Source of the DNA: Rhodovulum sp. P5
Lineage (GTDB): Bacteria; Pseudomonadota; Alphaproteobacteria; Rhodobacterales; Rhodobacteraceae
Reading direction: 5' to 3'
NCBI RefSeq assembly: GCF_002079305.1
Contig: NZ_CP015039.1
Coordinates: forward strand, 2,960,001-3,024,000
DNA length: 64,000 nt
The translations under genes were made by a program, and so were the position numbers. The notes beneath the pieces were generated by a model. It did not search any database and was not told the origin of the DNA. It was given only the letters and a program-made list of their open reading frames with translations. Shown here in pieces: positions 9,097-18,474 of the stretch; within the stretch, counting starts at the first letter, position 1; every line of letters starts with the position of its first letter.

Positions 9097-10266
9097 TCAG
9101 ACGCTGTCGTCTTCCAGCGGATGGCGCCAGCGCAGTGTCGGCTCGAACCCGCGGCGGCGAGAGGCCTCGATCAGCGGGTCCCAGATCAAGGGCACGTTGG
9201 CCCCGGCCTGAAGGGGCACATCGGTGCCGATCAGTTCCGCCGCCCGGCGCAAGCGGGCAGCCCCTGCCGCGTCGCTGCCGGTCAGCCACAGATCGGCGGT
9301 GACATTGGCGCAGTTGTTGCGCTCTGCCCGGGCGACGAAGGTGCGGTAGGGGGCGATCAGCAACGTGCCCTCTGGCACGCTGTCGAGAATGTGCTGCTCC
9401 ATCTGCGCCAGAAGGGCATCGTCGCGGATCGGACGGAAGAAGTAGAGCACGTCGAAATTGTGATAGCCGTCCCATGTCAGCGCATCGCCCGGGATCGCCC
9501 GGCAGCGGTCATGGGGCAGCCCGCGAAACAGCTTGGCGGCCAGTTTCGCATAGCCGGGGTCGTATTCCAGCCCGGCGCAGCGGTCGAAATAGGGCGCGGC
9601 CGAGATCACCTTCAGCCCCGCGCCGCAGCCGACATCCAGAAACTGCGTCGGCTGACCGGGTTTGAGCACGCACATGCAGCGGCGTGCGGCATGCACCAGC
9701 CGCAGAAAGCGGCTTTGCGGCAGGGGGATATCGCGATGGCAGCCATGGGCCCGCGCGTCCTCGTCCTGCTCAAGCGGGTTGAGCAGGGTATGCAGGTCGG
9801 CAAACAGCACGTCGCCGACGGTTTCGCGGGTGATCACGGTGCCGGGCAGTTTCTCATAGGTTTCGATCAGCGGCAGCCGGCGCTGCTTGACCTGCGGGCG
9901 CAGCATGCTTTCCACATGCGTCCACTTGTTGAGATCCAGCCGCAATTGGTTGATCGGCATGGCCAGCGCCGCCCAGGCCCGGTGCATGGCCGCCTGCGCC
10001 TCGGGGATGTTGCCCGCCGCGGCAAGGTCGGCGCTGCGCATCCGGCCGCTTTCGCCTATCAGCCGGTGGCCGGCATGGACGACGTGGTTGGTCTCCAGAA
10101 GGATATGGTTCAGGCGCGACCGGTCGGGGATACGTGCTGGCGCCAGAAGGGCCGTCATCTCGGTGACATTGGTCGAAAGCGCGTTGCGGACGCGGTCCAT
10201 GCGTTCGCGCATCTCGGCCGCCCCGGCCGTGCCTTGCTCAGGCGGCATCACTCCAGCCCCGATCAT
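9097..10266 (-). CDS. Class I SAM-dependent methyltransferase
   Basis: A 389-residue protein. Its C-terminal half has a Rossmann methyltransferase core: FLDVGCGAGLKVISAAPYFD is a clear SAM-binding motif I, followed by an acidic residue in AGLEYDPGYAKLAAKLF (motif II region). The core appears complete through to the C-terminus. The N-terminal half is mostly helical and has no domain I recognise. The open frame extends to 10350; the ATG at 10266 is preferred because GGGGGAG lies 4-5 nt before it, and the ATG at 10248 is a second choice. It is divergent from the T6SS operon and shares a 191-bp promoter region with it. Substrate is unknown; a link to the T6SS is not shown. Confidence 0.75.
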   Translation of the reverse strand: MIGAGVMPPEQGTAGAAEMRERMDRVRNALSTNVTEMTALLAPARIPDRSRLNHILLETNHVVHAGHRLIGESGRMRSADLAAAGNIPEAQAAMHRAWAALAMPINQLRLDLNKWTHVESMLRPQVKQRRLPLIETYEKLPGTVITRETVGDVLFADLHTLLNPLEQDEDARAHGCHRDIPLPQSRFLRLVHAARRCMCVLKPGQPTQFLDVGCGAGLKVISAAPYFDRCAGLEYDPGYAKLAAKLFRGLPHDRCRAIPGDALTWDGYHNFDVLYFFRPIRDDALLAQMEQHILDSVPEGTLLIAPYRTFVARAERNNCANVTADLWLTGSDAAGAARLRRAAELIGTDVPLQAGANVPLIWDPLIEASRRRGFEPTLRWRHPLEDDSV

Positions 10267-10457
10267 GCAACTCCCCCGTTCTGGTGGTCGGTCCGGCCCG
10301 CATGACGACCCGGCCCCCTGATGGGAGGGCGAACGGTCCTCTTGTGTCAATCGTAAATTTCTATTAACGGAAAAGGTTTTTCCTGTTCGTGCTAGACGCG
10401 GGCAAAGCGTAATCCTAAGGTAATTTCAGGGAAGGGATTCGACCTCAGGTTTGCAGA
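10267..10457. promoter_or_regulatory. Divergent promoter region between methyltransferase and T6SS operon
   Basis: This 191-bp region must drive the 24-kb T6SS operon. Its middle (10341-10390) is the most AT-rich stretch of the neighbourhood and includes a small palindrome, GGAAAA-GGT-TTTTCC at 10369-10383. I see no convincing sigma-70 -35/-10 pair, so another sigma factor or an activator is possible. The element position is seen; its function is inferred. Confidence 0.4.
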
Positions 10458-11477
10458 ATGTCCATTGTTGACAACCTCAAAGCGTTTTCTGAGAACGCAC
10501 CTAGCGGTGCCGATCCGGAATACGATCAGGATTTTCAGGCGCTGGAACGGGCGGCCAAGCCCGGCGAGGAAAAGCAGGCGGGGACCGAAATCCTTGCCGC
10601 CGAAGACCCCGATTTCCGCGATGTTGCCAAGCGGGCCGAGGAGATCCTCGGCCGCTGTCACGACCTGCGCGTGGCGGTCTATTTCACCCATGCCGCCGGG
10701 ATGACCCGGGGCTTTCCGGGGCTGGCGGAGGGGACGTCTTACATCCGCGGCGTGCTGGAACAGTTCTGGGACACATGCCACCCCGAACTCGACCCCGACG
10801 ATCCCGACGACATGGCGCTGTTCCGGGTGAACACGCTGCGCGGGCTGGTCGTCGGCGAAACGGTGATGCGCGCGGTGCGCGAGGCGCCGATGACCCTGTC
10901 GAATGCCTTTGGCCGTGTCACCCTGCGCGATATCGAGGTCGCCGATGGGGAGCGCGAGGCGCCCGAGGGCGTGGACCTGATCACCGACCCGGCCGCGATT
11001 TCAGCGGCCTTTCAGGACACCGATGCCGATGAACTGTCGGCCATCGCAGCCGCCGCCCGGCAGGCGCTGGAAGATGTGCGCGCGATCGAGGCGGTCTTTG
11101 ACGAGAAGGTGCCGGGGCAGGGGCCCGACCTCTCGCCGCTGGCCAAGCTGATCTACAAGGCGGTGCACCGTCTGAACGAGGCAACGGGGGGAGATCCAGC
11201 CGATATGCCCGAACCGGAGGAGGGAGGGGATGCCGCGCCGGCCGCTGCAAATGCGCCCGCGGCCATTCCCGGCACCATCAACTCGCCCGCGGATGTTCAG
11301 AAGGCGCTGGACCGTATTCTCGACTATTACCGCCGGCACGAACCGTCCAGCCCGCTGCCGATCCTGCTGGAACGGGCCAAGCGTCTGGTCGGGGCCGATT
11401 TCATCACCATCATGAAGGATCTGGCGCCGCGCGGCGTCGAGAACGTCTACCTCATCGGGGGTATCGAGGACGAATAA
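10458..11477 (+). CDS. tssA: T6SS cap/baseplate protein TssA
   Basis: First gene of the T6SS operon. TssA proteins prime tail assembly at the membrane complex and baseplate and cap the growing sheath. The 339-residue product has an ImpA_N-type N-terminal domain (about 1-160), recognisable by the FWDTCHPELDPDDPDDMALF stretch, a middle Ala/Pro-rich linker, and a C-terminal domain containing ALDRILDYYRRHEPSSPLPI and the PRGVENVYLIGG end typical of short TssA proteins. It is a short-class TssA, without the long VasJ-type extension. A 57-bp gap with a small GGCTGC/GCAGCC inverted repeat (11488-11501) separates it from tssB. Confidence 0.92.
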   Translation: MSIVDNLKAFSENAPSGADPEYDQDFQALERAAKPGEEKQAGTEILAAEDPDFRDVAKRAEEILGRCHDLRVAVYFTHAAGMTRGFPGLAEGTSYIRGVLEQFWDTCHPELDPDDPDDMALFRVNTLRGLVVGETVMRAVREAPMTLSNAFGRVTLRDIEVADGEREAPEGVDLITDPAAISAAFQDTDADELSAIAAAARQALEDVRAIEAVFDEKVPGQGPDLSPLAKLIYKAVHRLNEATGGDPADMPEPEEGGDAAPAAANAPAAIPGTINSPADVQKALDRILDYYRRHEPSSPLPILLERAKRLVGADFITIMKDLAPRGVENVYLIGGIEDE

Positions 11478-11534
11478 TCGTCGGGGTGGCTGCAAGCAGC
11501 CGTCTGGAAACCCGGGCAATCAGTGGAGAAAACG

Positions 11535-12044
11535 ATGGGAAGCTCACAGAAATTCATCGCGCGCAACCGCGCGCCTAGGGTCCAGATCGAATACGACGTG
11601 GAGCTTTACGGCGCCGAGAAGAAGGTTCAGCTGCCCTTTGTGATGGGTGTGATGGCCGATCTGGCCGGAAGTTCGGAAGTGCCGCAGCCCGGCATCGCCG
11701 ACCGCAAGTTCCTTGAGATCGACGTCGACAACTTCGACGACCGGATGAAGGCGATGAAGCCGCGGGCCAATTTCACCGTGCCGAACACGCTGACCGGCGA
11801 GGGCAACCTGGCCGTGGACATCACCTTCGAAAGCATGGACGATTTTTCCCCCGCCGCCATCGCCCGCAAGGTGGAGCCGCTGCGAGAGTTGCTGGAGGCG
11901 CGGGAGTCGCTGTCGAACCTCATGTCCTACATGGACGGCAAGCCGGGCGCCGAGGATTTGCTGACGCAGGCCATCAACAACCCCGAACTTCTGAAATCGC
12001 TGGCCGCCGCGGCCAAGCCGGACGAGACCGCGAGCGAGGAGTGA
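11535..12044 (+). CDS. tssB: T6SS contractile sheath small subunit TssB
   Basis: Small sheath subunit (VipA/ImpB family), which pairs with TssC to form the contractile sheath around the Hcp tube. The 169-residue protein begins MGSSQKFIARNRAPRVQIEY and includes LPFVMGVMADLAG and the conserved FLEIDVDNFDDRMKAMKPRA segment. A GTG at 11523 is in frame, but the ATG at 11535 has GGAG 6 nt upstream and matches the usual family N-terminus. The stop lies 4 bp before the tssC start, so the two are translated in step, as expected for a 1:1 complex. Confidence 0.96.
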   Translation: MGSSQKFIARNRAPRVQIEYDVELYGAEKKVQLPFVMGVMADLAGSSEVPQPGIADRKFLEIDVDNFDDRMKAMKPRANFTVPNTLTGEGNLAVDITFESMDDFSPAAIARKVEPLRELLEARESLSNLMSYMDGKPGAEDLLTQAINNPELLKSLAAAAKPDETASEE

Positions 12045-12048
12045 TCGC

Positions 12049-13542
12049 ATGGCCGAAGAAGCAACCGAAGCCCAAGGCGCCGCCGCCGCGGAACAACTGA
12101 CGGAATCCGATTTTTCCGCACTGCTGCAAAAGGAATTCCGCCCGCGCACCGACTCCGCCCAGACCGCGATCGAAGGCGCGGTGAAGACGCTGGCGGCGCA
12201 GGCGCTGGAAAACGCCGCGCTGATCTCCGACGACTCGCTGAAATCGATCGAAAGCATGATTGCCGAGATCGACCGCAAGCTGAGCGAGCAGATGTCGGCG
12301 GTGCTGCACGCCGAGGAATTCCAGAAGATCGAAAGCGCGTGGCGCGGGCTGCATTATCTCGTCAACAACACCGAAACCGACGAGATGCTGAAGATCCGGG
12401 TGATGAATATCTCCAAGAAGGATCTTCACAAGACCCTGAAAAAGTTCAAGGGCGCGGCCTGGGACCAGTCCCCGCTGTTCAAGAAGCTCTATGAAGAGGA
12501 ATACGGCCAGTTCGGGGGCGAACCCTATGGCTGTCTGGTGGGCGACTACCATTTCGACCAGTCGCCCGCGGATGTGGAGCTTCTGGGCGAGATTTCCAAG
12601 GTCGCGGCAGCCGCCCATGCGCCGTTCATCGCCGGTGCCGATCCGGCATTGATGAACTTCGACTCCTGGCAGGAAATGGCCAATCCGCGCGATCTGGCCA
12701 AGATCATGTCGACGCCGGACTATGCCGGCTGGAATGCCCTGCGCCAGAGCGAGGACAGCAAGTATATCGGTCTTGCGATGCCGCGCTTCCTGGGCCGCCT
12801 GCCCTATGGGGCAAAGTCCGAACCGGTCGAGGAATTCGGTTTCGAAGAGGCAACCGGCAACGCCGAGTCCGAGAACTTCACCTGGGTCAACGCCGCCTAT
12901 GCGATGGCGGTCAACATCAACCGGTCGTTCAAGGAACACGGCTGGTGTTCGCGCATCCGGGGCATCGAATCCGGCGGTTCGGTCGAAGGGTTGCCGACCC
13001 ACACCTTCCCCACCGACGATGGCGGGGTGGACATGAAATGCCCCACCGAAATCGCGATTTCCGACCGGCGTGAGGCGGAACTGGCCAAGCTGGGCCTGAT
13101 GCCGCTGGTGCATCGCAAGAACACCAACATGGCCGCCTTCATCGGCGCGCAATCCCTGCACAAGCCAGAGGAGTACGATGACCCCGACGCCACGGCGAAC
13201 GCCAATCTGGGCGCGCGCCTGCCGTATCTTTTCGCGACCTGCCGCTTTGCGCATTACCTGAAATGCATGGTCCGCGACAAGATCGGGTCGTTCAAGAGCA
13301 GGGACGACATGCAGCGCTGGCTGCAGAAATGGATCGAGCAGTATGTGGACTACACCGCCTCGGTGTCATCGGAGCAGGAAAAGGCGCGCAAGCCGCTCGC
13401 GGCGGCAGAGGTGGTGGTGCAAGAGGACGAGGCCAACCCGGGATATTACAAGGCCCAGTTCTTCCTGCGCCCGCATTACCAGCTGGAAGGTCTTTCGGTT
13501 TCGCTGCGGCTTGTGACCAAGCTGCCTTCCGAGAAGTCCTGA
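12049..13542 (+). CDS. tssC: T6SS contractile sheath large subunit TssC
   Basis: Large sheath subunit (VipB/ImpC family), 497 residues, the usual length. Family hallmarks include ESAWRGLHYLVNNTETDEML near 100, FGGEPYGCLVGDYHFD, and the C-terminal region NPGYYKAQFFLRPHYQLEGL close to the end. The N-terminal 25 residues are Ala/Glu-rich. With TssB it forms the sheath whose contraction pushes the Hcp tube outwards; ClpV (tssH, downstream) recycles it. It is followed by a 89-bp gap with a 7-bp hairpin (13554-13577) before hcp. Confidence 0.97.
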   Translation: MAEEATEAQGAAAAEQLTESDFSALLQKEFRPRTDSAQTAIEGAVKTLAAQALENAALISDDSLKSIESMIAEIDRKLSEQMSAVLHAEEFQKIESAWRGLHYLVNNTETDEMLKIRVMNISKKDLHKTLKKFKGAAWDQSPLFKKLYEEEYGQFGGEPYGCLVGDYHFDQSPADVELLGEISKVAAAAHAPFIAGADPALMNFDSWQEMANPRDLAKIMSTPDYAGWNALRQSEDSKYIGLAMPRFLGRLPYGAKSEPVEEFGFEEATGNAESENFTWVNAAYAMAVNINRSFKEHGWCSRIRGIESGGSVEGLPTHTFPTDDGGVDMKCPTEIAISDRREAELAKLGLMPLVHRKNTNMAAFIGAQSLHKPEEYDDPDATANANLGARLPYLFATCRFAHYLKCMVRDKIGSFKSRDDMQRWLQKWIEQYVDYTASVSSEQEKARKPLAAAEVVVQEDEANPGYYKAQFFLRPHYQLEGLSVSLRLVTKLPSEKS

Positions 13543-13631
13543 CAGGGAACGTCCCGGGCGGGGAGGAGATCGCCCGGATCAAGCAACATCAAAGGTGGCA
13601 AGCCCGCCGCCGCATTTGAAGGAGAGGCGTT

Positions 13632-14117
13632 ATGGCCGTAGACATGTTCCTCAATCTTGAGGGTGAGATCGAGGGTGAAGCCCAGGACAAGGAGCACGAG
13701 AAGGAGATCGACATCCTTGCATGGTCGTGGGGGGTCAGCCAGTCGGGGACCTTCCACCATGGCGGTGGCGGCGGCTCCGGCAAAGCCAATTTCCAGGACA
13801 TTTCCTGCACGAAGTGGATCGACAAGTCCTCGGCGAAGCTGCTGGAATATTGCGCCAATGGCGACCACTTCAAGAAGGGCGTCCTGACCGTGCGCAAGGC
13901 CGGCAAGAAGCCGCTGGAATACATCATCTACACCCTGCACGATGTTCTGGTGACCTCGGTGTCCACCGGCGGGTCCGGCGGTGAGGACCGCCTGACCGAG
14001 AACGTGACCTTCAACTTCCGCGCGGTCGAGGTGAAATACACCGAGCAGAAGTCGGACGGCACCGCCGGCAAGCCGCAAGAATTCAAGTGGGATATCGCGG
14101 CGAACGCCCCGCTTTGA
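13632..14117 (+). CDS. hcp: T6SS tube protein Hcp (TssD)
   Basis: Hexameric ring protein that stacks to form the inner tube, is secreted, and carries small effectors in its lumen. The 161-residue protein starts MAVDMFLNLEGEIEGEAQDK and includes EIDILAWSWGVSQSGTFHHG, a stretch diagnostic of Hcp, and ends with no C-terminal enzymatic extension. A strong ribosome site (GAAGGAGAG) precedes the ATG, consistent with high expression. The only hcp in the window. A strong hairpin sits 11 nt after its stop. Confidence 0.97.
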   Translation: MAVDMFLNLEGEIEGEAQDKEHEKEIDILAWSWGVSQSGTFHHGGGGGSGKANFQDISCTKWIDKSSAKLLEYCANGDHFKKGVLTVRKAGKKPLEYIIYTLHDVLVTSVSTGGSGGEDRLTENVTFNFRAVEVKYTEQKSDGTAGKPQEFKWDIAANAPL

Positions 14118-14128
14118 TGATCTGACCG

Positions 14129-14162
14129 GGGCGGCGGCGGGCGTTAGCGCCTGCCACCGCCC
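14129..14162 (+). terminator. Strong hairpin just after hcp (terminator or attenuator)
   Basis: A stem of 15 positions around a TTAG loop (left arm 14129-14143, right arm 14148-14162) with one C-A mismatch and one G-T pair. It begins 11 nt after the hcp stop. No T-run follows, so full intrinsic termination is doubtful; partial termination or protection of the hcp message from 3' decay is more likely, letting hcp be expressed above the downstream structural genes. Confidence 0.6.
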
Positions 14163-14221
14163 GACCCGCTTTCCTGTCTGTCCCGACCGGGACCAATCCC
14201 GCATGCCGCCGGAGCTTTCCC

Positions 14222-15073
14222 GTGACCGCAGCCACCGCCGATGCCGAAGCCCTCGTCCGTACCGGAGACCTCGATGCGGGGCTTGCCGCCTTGCAGGATG
14301 CGGTGCGGGGCAATTCCTCCGACCCGAAGCTGCGGATCTTCCTGTTCCAACTGCTCTGCGTGAAGGGCGACTGGAACCGCGCCGTCACACAGTTGAAACT
14401 GTGTGCCCAGCTTGATGCCGCCGCCCTGCCCATGGCGCAGACCTATCGCGAGGGGATCATCTGCGAGGTGTTCCGCGAAAAGGTGTTCGCGGGGGAAAAA
14501 CAACCGCTGGTTTTCGGGGAACCGCAGGACTGGATCGCGCTGATGATCCAGGCGCTGAGCCTTCAGGCCGCCGGCAACACCGCCGAGGCCGCCGCCCTTC
14601 GTGCGCGCGCCTTCGAGGATGCGCCCGCCAGCCGCGGCACGCTGAACGGCCACCCGTTCGAATGGATTGCCGATGCCGACATGCGGCTTGGCCCCGTGTT
14701 GGAGGCGGTGATCAACGGCAAGTATTACTGGCTGCCGTTCAACGCCATTCACCGCCTGCTGGCAGAACCGCCCACCGATCTGCGCGACACGGTCTGGACG
14801 CCCTGCAACCTGACGCTCCGCAACGGGGGGGAGTTCGTGGCGCTGATCCCGACCCGGTATGCGGGCACCGCATCCATTGGCACCGATGCCGAGAAGCTGT
14901 CGCGCGCAACCAACTGGGAGGACGCGGGGGCCGAGACCTTTATCGGGCGCGGTCAGCGTCTTCTGGCCACCGATGCGGGCGACACGCCGGTGATGGAACT
15001 GCGCGAATTGTTGATCGACGGCGACGGTGAACCCGCCGCAGAGACGACGCCCGAGGCGGCTGCCAATGGCTGA
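14222..15073 (+). CDS. tagJ: T6SS accessory protein TagJ (ImpE family)
   Basis: ImpE/SciE-family protein of 283 residues. In other systems TagJ binds the N-terminus of TssB and is thought to aid ClpV-dependent sheath recycling. The first ~110 residues look like TPR-type helices (LVRTGDLDAGLAALQDAVRG), and the second half holds the ImpE-typical HPFEWIADADMRLGPVLEAV and KYYWLPFNAIHRL stretches. Start is a GTG with GGAG 7-8 nt upstream; a nearby out-of-frame ATG was rejected. The 3' end overlaps tssE by 8 bp. Presence of TagJ is common in the T6SS types of Agrobacterium and its relatives. Confidence 0.9.
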   Translation: MTAATADAEALVRTGDLDAGLAALQDAVRGNSSDPKLRIFLFQLLCVKGDWNRAVTQLKLCAQLDAAALPMAQTYREGIICEVFREKVFAGEKQPLVFGEPQDWIALMIQALSLQAAGNTAEAAALRARAFEDAPASRGTLNGHPFEWIADADMRLGPVLEAVINGKYYWLPFNAIHRLLAEPPTDLRDTVWTPCNLTLRNGGEFVALIPTRYAGTASIGTDAEKLSRATNWEDAGAETFIGRGQRLLATDAGDTPVMELRELLIDGDGEPAAETTPEAAANG

Positions 15074-15563
15074 CCGCCGTCTGCAGGAACGCTTGCAGCC
15101 ATCGCTTCTGGACCGGCTGACCGACGATGCGCCGGGGGACCTGAAGGAAAAACGCGATGACCGCGTGATCGATGCGCGCCGCCTGCGCGACATCCTGCAA
15201 CGGGATCTGAGCTGGCTGCTGAACACCTCCAACCTGCAAAGCGAGATCGACCCGGAGTTGTTCCCGCAGGCCTCTGTCTCCGTTGTCAATTACGGGATCG
15301 AGGAAGTGGCCGGGACCTATTCGACCGAACGTCGGGCGGTTCTGCTGCAGGACGCGATCGAGCAGGCGATCCAGGTTTATGAGCCGCGGATCCGGCGGGG
15401 CACCCTGTCGGTGCTTCTGCACAGCGAAGAGAACGCCCGCGAAACGCTGGTCACCTTCGATATCCGTGCCGACATGTGGGCCCAGCCGCTGCCGCAAAGC
15501 GTTTATCTGCGGTCCGAGGTGGACCTGACCACCGGGGCCGTGACGCTTGAGAGCACGGGGTAG
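15066..15563 (+). CDS. tssE: T6SS baseplate protein TssE
   Basis: GPW/gp25-family baseplate wedge component of 165 residues. The gp25-like core covers about 45-150, with LSWLLNTSNLQSEIDPELFP and VVNYGIEEVAGTYSTERRAV, followed by YEPRIRRGTLSVLL. The frame opens at 15027, but the ATG at 15066 (MADRRLQERLQPSLLDRL) matches the usual TssE start, overlapping the tagJ stop by 8 bp. It starts sheath polymerisation together with TssF, TssG and TssK. The stop is 5 bp before tssF. Confidence 0.94.
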   Translation: MADRRLQERLQPSLLDRLTDDAPGDLKEKRDDRVIDARRLRDILQRDLSWLLNTSNLQSEIDPELFPQASVSVVNYGIEEVAGTYSTERRAVLLQDAIEQAIQVYEPRIRRGTLSVLLHSEENARETLVTFDIRADMWAQPLPQSVYLRSEVDLTTGAVTLESTG

Positions 15564-15568
15564 GCGCG

Positions 15569-17446
15569 ATGGATACCCGCCTTCTGCGCCACTACGAAGC
15601 CGAACTGACCTATCTGCGCGAGATGGGGGCAGAGTTCGCCGCAAGCTACCCCAAGATCGCGGCCCGCCTGGGGATGGAGGGGACCGACGTCCTTGACCCC
15701 TATGTCGAACGGTTGCTGGAGGGGGCGGCGTTCCTGGCGGCGCGGGTTCAGCTTGAGATGGACCTGCAATACCCCGCCTTCGCCAGCCATCTGTTCGAGA
15801 TCGTCTATCCGCAATTCCTGGCCCCGATCCCGTCGACCATGATCACCCGGTTCACCCCGGACATGGCCAATGCCGCGCTGGCCGACGGGCATCTGCTGGC
15901 CCGCGGCACGCGGCTGAACGCCTTGCCGGTGGAAGGGTCCAGCACCCGCTGCGAATACCGGACCGCCCATGACGTCACGCTGTGGCCGGTGACCGTGACC
16001 GAGGTCGAATATATCGACGGGCGCGGTGCGCTGGTGGCCGCGGGTGTGGCCGGCGACAAGCCGGCGCGCGCGGGGCTACGGCTTCGGCTGCAACGTCATG
16101 GCGGCGCGCCGCTGTCGGAACTCAGCCTCGACACGCTGTCGCTGTTTCTCGCAGGGACCGAGAACACCGCCTGGGCGCTCTACGAGCTTTTGTGCAACGA
16201 AACCGTCGCGGTCGTCGGACGGTCGACCGACCGGCGCGCCGACTGGGTGCAGCCGCTGTCGGGGGCGGCCGCCGTGCCGCGCGGCTTTGATCGGGAGGAG
16301 GCGTTGCTGCCGACGCCGGAGCAGAGCTTTGACGGCTATCGGCTGTTGCAGGAATATTTCGCGCTGCCGCAACGCTATCGCTTTGTCGATCTGACGGGCC
16401 TTGCCCCCGCGCTTGGCCGGGCGGAAGGTGACACGGTCGATCTTTATGTCCTGCTGCGCGACGGCAATGCTTCGATCCGCGACTCGATCCAGCCGGAGAA
16501 TTTCGCACTGCATTGCACGCCCGCGATCAACCTGTACGACCGCCGCTGCGACCGGGTTCCGATCTCTGTCCGGGATGTGGAACAGCATGTCATCGTCGAC
16601 CGCACCGCGCCGCTGGACTATGAAATCTACGCGATCACCTCGGTCACCGGGATCAGCGCCGAGGGCGAGGACGACATCGATTTCCTGCCCTTCTTCGCAG
16701 AGCGGGAATTCACCCCGCTCGCCCGCTCGGGGCCAGCCTATTACACGCAGCGCCGCCGGATGCGCCAGCGCACCCAGAAGGAAAAGCAGCGCGGGCCGCG
16801 GGCGGATTACCTGGGGGCGGAACTCTATCTCGACCTTGTCGATGCGGCGCAGGCCCCCTATCCGGCGGGGCTGGTGCAGTTGGCGGTGCGCGCGCTGGTG
16901 ACCAATCGCGACCTGCCGCTGTTGCTGTCGACCGGCGGTGTCGGGGTGTTTCAGCTTGCCGATGGCGGGCCGGTGTCGCAGATCGCGACGCCCATTCCGC
17001 CGACCAAGCCGCGCCCGGGCGTGGCCGATGGCGACACGGCTTGGCGGCTGATCTCGCAACTCAGCCTGAACTATCTGTCGCTGGTCGATACCGCGGGCGG
17101 GCAGGCGGCCGATGCCCTGCGCGAGTTGATCGGGGTTCACGCACCCGCGGGCGACCGGACCATCGAAAAGCAGCTTGAGGGCATCACCAGCGTGAAGGCG
17201 CATCCCAAGGTCCGCAGGCTGGCCGACGAGGTGCTGTCGACCGCCGTGCGCGGGCTGGAAATCGAGGTGACCTGCGACGAGGCGTTCTTCGAAGGCTCCA
17301 GCGTGTATCTGCTGGGCGCCGTGCTGGAACGGTTCTTCGCGAAATATGTCACCATGAACAGTTTCACCGAAACGGTGTTGTGTACCGAAACAAGGGGAGA
17401 AGTGGCCCGATGGCGTCCGAGGGCGGGGAAAGCGCGCCTGATCTGA
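15569..17446 (+). CDS. tssF: T6SS baseplate protein TssF
   Basis: ImpG/VasA-family baseplate wedge component, 625 residues, normal length. The N-terminus, with HYEAELTYLREMGAEFAASY and then MEGTDVLDPYVERLLEGAAF, is the family signature. The C-terminal end contains the conserved FFAKYVTMNSFTETVL stretch found before the TssF stop. It forms the wedge with TssG and TssE. The gene overlaps the start of tssG by 37 bp, which suggests translational coupling of the two wedge partners. Confidence 0.95.
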   Translation: MDTRLLRHYEAELTYLREMGAEFAASYPKIAARLGMEGTDVLDPYVERLLEGAAFLAARVQLEMDLQYPAFASHLFEIVYPQFLAPIPSTMITRFTPDMANAALADGHLLARGTRLNALPVEGSSTRCEYRTAHDVTLWPVTVTEVEYIDGRGALVAAGVAGDKPARAGLRLRLQRHGGAPLSELSLDTLSLFLAGTENTAWALYELLCNETVAVVGRSTDRRADWVQPLSGAAAVPRGFDREEALLPTPEQSFDGYRLLQEYFALPQRYRFVDLTGLAPALGRAEGDTVDLYVLLRDGNASIRDSIQPENFALHCTPAINLYDRRCDRVPISVRDVEQHVIVDRTAPLDYEIYAITSVTGISAEGEDDIDFLPFFAEREFTPLARSGPAYYTQRRRMRQRTQKEKQRGPRADYLGAELYLDLVDAAQAPYPAGLVQLAVRALVTNRDLPLLLSTGGVGVFQLADGGPVSQIATPIPPTKPRPGVADGDTAWRLISQLSLNYLSLVDTAGGQAADALRELIGVHAPAGDRTIEKQLEGITSVKAHPKVRRLADEVLSTAVRGLEIEVTCDEAFFEGSSVYLLGAVLERFFAKYVTMNSFTETVLCTETRGEVARWRPRAGKARLI

Positions 17447-18462
17447 CGCATTACGCGCGATTCAGGGCCTCCCCGGAGAGTTATCACATCCTGTTTGCGC
17501 TCAGGCTTCTGGAGGCGGAACTGCAAAAGGGCCGGGCGCTCGGGCGGACAAGGCTGCCGGCGCAGGACCGCGTGCGCCTGGGCCAGGACCCCGAACTTGC
17601 GTTTCCGCGCACGACCATTTCGGGCTTTACCCCCGAAAAGGACGGCAAGCCGGCCGAGTTGCGGAACCTGTTCTTCGGGTTCTGGGGGCCGCACGGGCCC
17701 ATGCCCCTGCACCTGACCGAATATGCCCGCGACCGGGCCAAGAACCACCGCGACAAGACGCTGGTGGCCTTCACCGACATGATCACCCACCGGATGCTGA
17801 GCCTGTTCTACCGGGCCTGGGCCGATGTGCAGCCCGCACCGGGGCTCGACCGTGGGCGGGGGCGGAGTTTCGAGCGGCGGGTGGCCGCGATCGCCGGGGT
17901 GGCCGAGCGGCGGATGCAGGATCGCGACGCGATGCCCGATCTGGCCAAGCGCTATTTCGCGGGGCTGATGGCGCAGGGCCCAAAGAATGCCGAGGGGCTG
18001 ACACAGGTGCTGTCGGCGTTCTTCTCTGCCCCCGTGGCGGTGGAGGAGTTCGTCGGTTGCTGGCTGCCGCTGGAGCCTGACGACCGCTGGCAACTGGGTG
18101 AGGCGGCGCTGGGCCAGCGCACCGTTGTGGGCCGCCGGGTGTGGTCGCGCAGTTCCAAGATACGGATCAGGATCGGACCGCTGAGCCGCGCGGCGTATGA
18201 GCGCCTTCTGCCGGGCAGTGCCGCCCTTGATCGGCTGACCGCGCTGGTGCGCAACTATGCTGGCCCGGTTCTGGATTTCGACGTCAATCTCGTGCTGCGC
18301 GGGGACGAGGTTCCCGCGGCCCGCCTTGGCGGACAGACGCGGCTGGGCCAGACAAGCTGGCTTGGGCGGCGCCATGATAAAGGGGATGCCGGGGATCTGA
18401 TCCTGACACCGCCCGAAGACCAGCGGCTGGCGGCGCATCACGGCGCCGCGGCCTTGACCTAA
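17410..18462 (+). CDS. tssG: T6SS baseplate protein TssG
   Basis: ImpH/VasB-family baseplate wedge protein, 350 residues. Recognised by RASPESYHILFALRLLEAEL near the N-terminus, the LTEYARDRAKNHRDKTLVAF segment, and the C-terminal RLGQTSWLGRR that marks TssG. An upstream GTG at 17380 is in frame; the ATG at 17410 was preferred because GGGGAGA lies about 10 nt upstream and the residues from there fit the family. It overlaps tssF and is followed after 12 bp by clpV. Confidence 0.93.
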   Translation: MASEGGESAPDLTHYARFRASPESYHILFALRLLEAELQKGRALGRTRLPAQDRVRLGQDPELAFPRTTISGFTPEKDGKPAELRNLFFGFWGPHGPMPLHLTEYARDRAKNHRDKTLVAFTDMITHRMLSLFYRAWADVQPAPGLDRGRGRSFERRVAAIAGVAERRMQDRDAMPDLAKRYFAGLMAQGPKNAEGLTQVLSAFFSAPVAVEEFVGCWLPLEPDDRWQLGEAALGQRTVVGRRVWSRSSKIRIRIGPLSRAAYERLLPGSAALDRLTALVRNYAGPVLDFDVNLVLRGDEVPAARLGGQTRLGQTSWLGRRHDKGDAGDLILTPPEDQRLAAHHGAAALT

Positions 18463-18474
18463 AGGAGGATCGTC

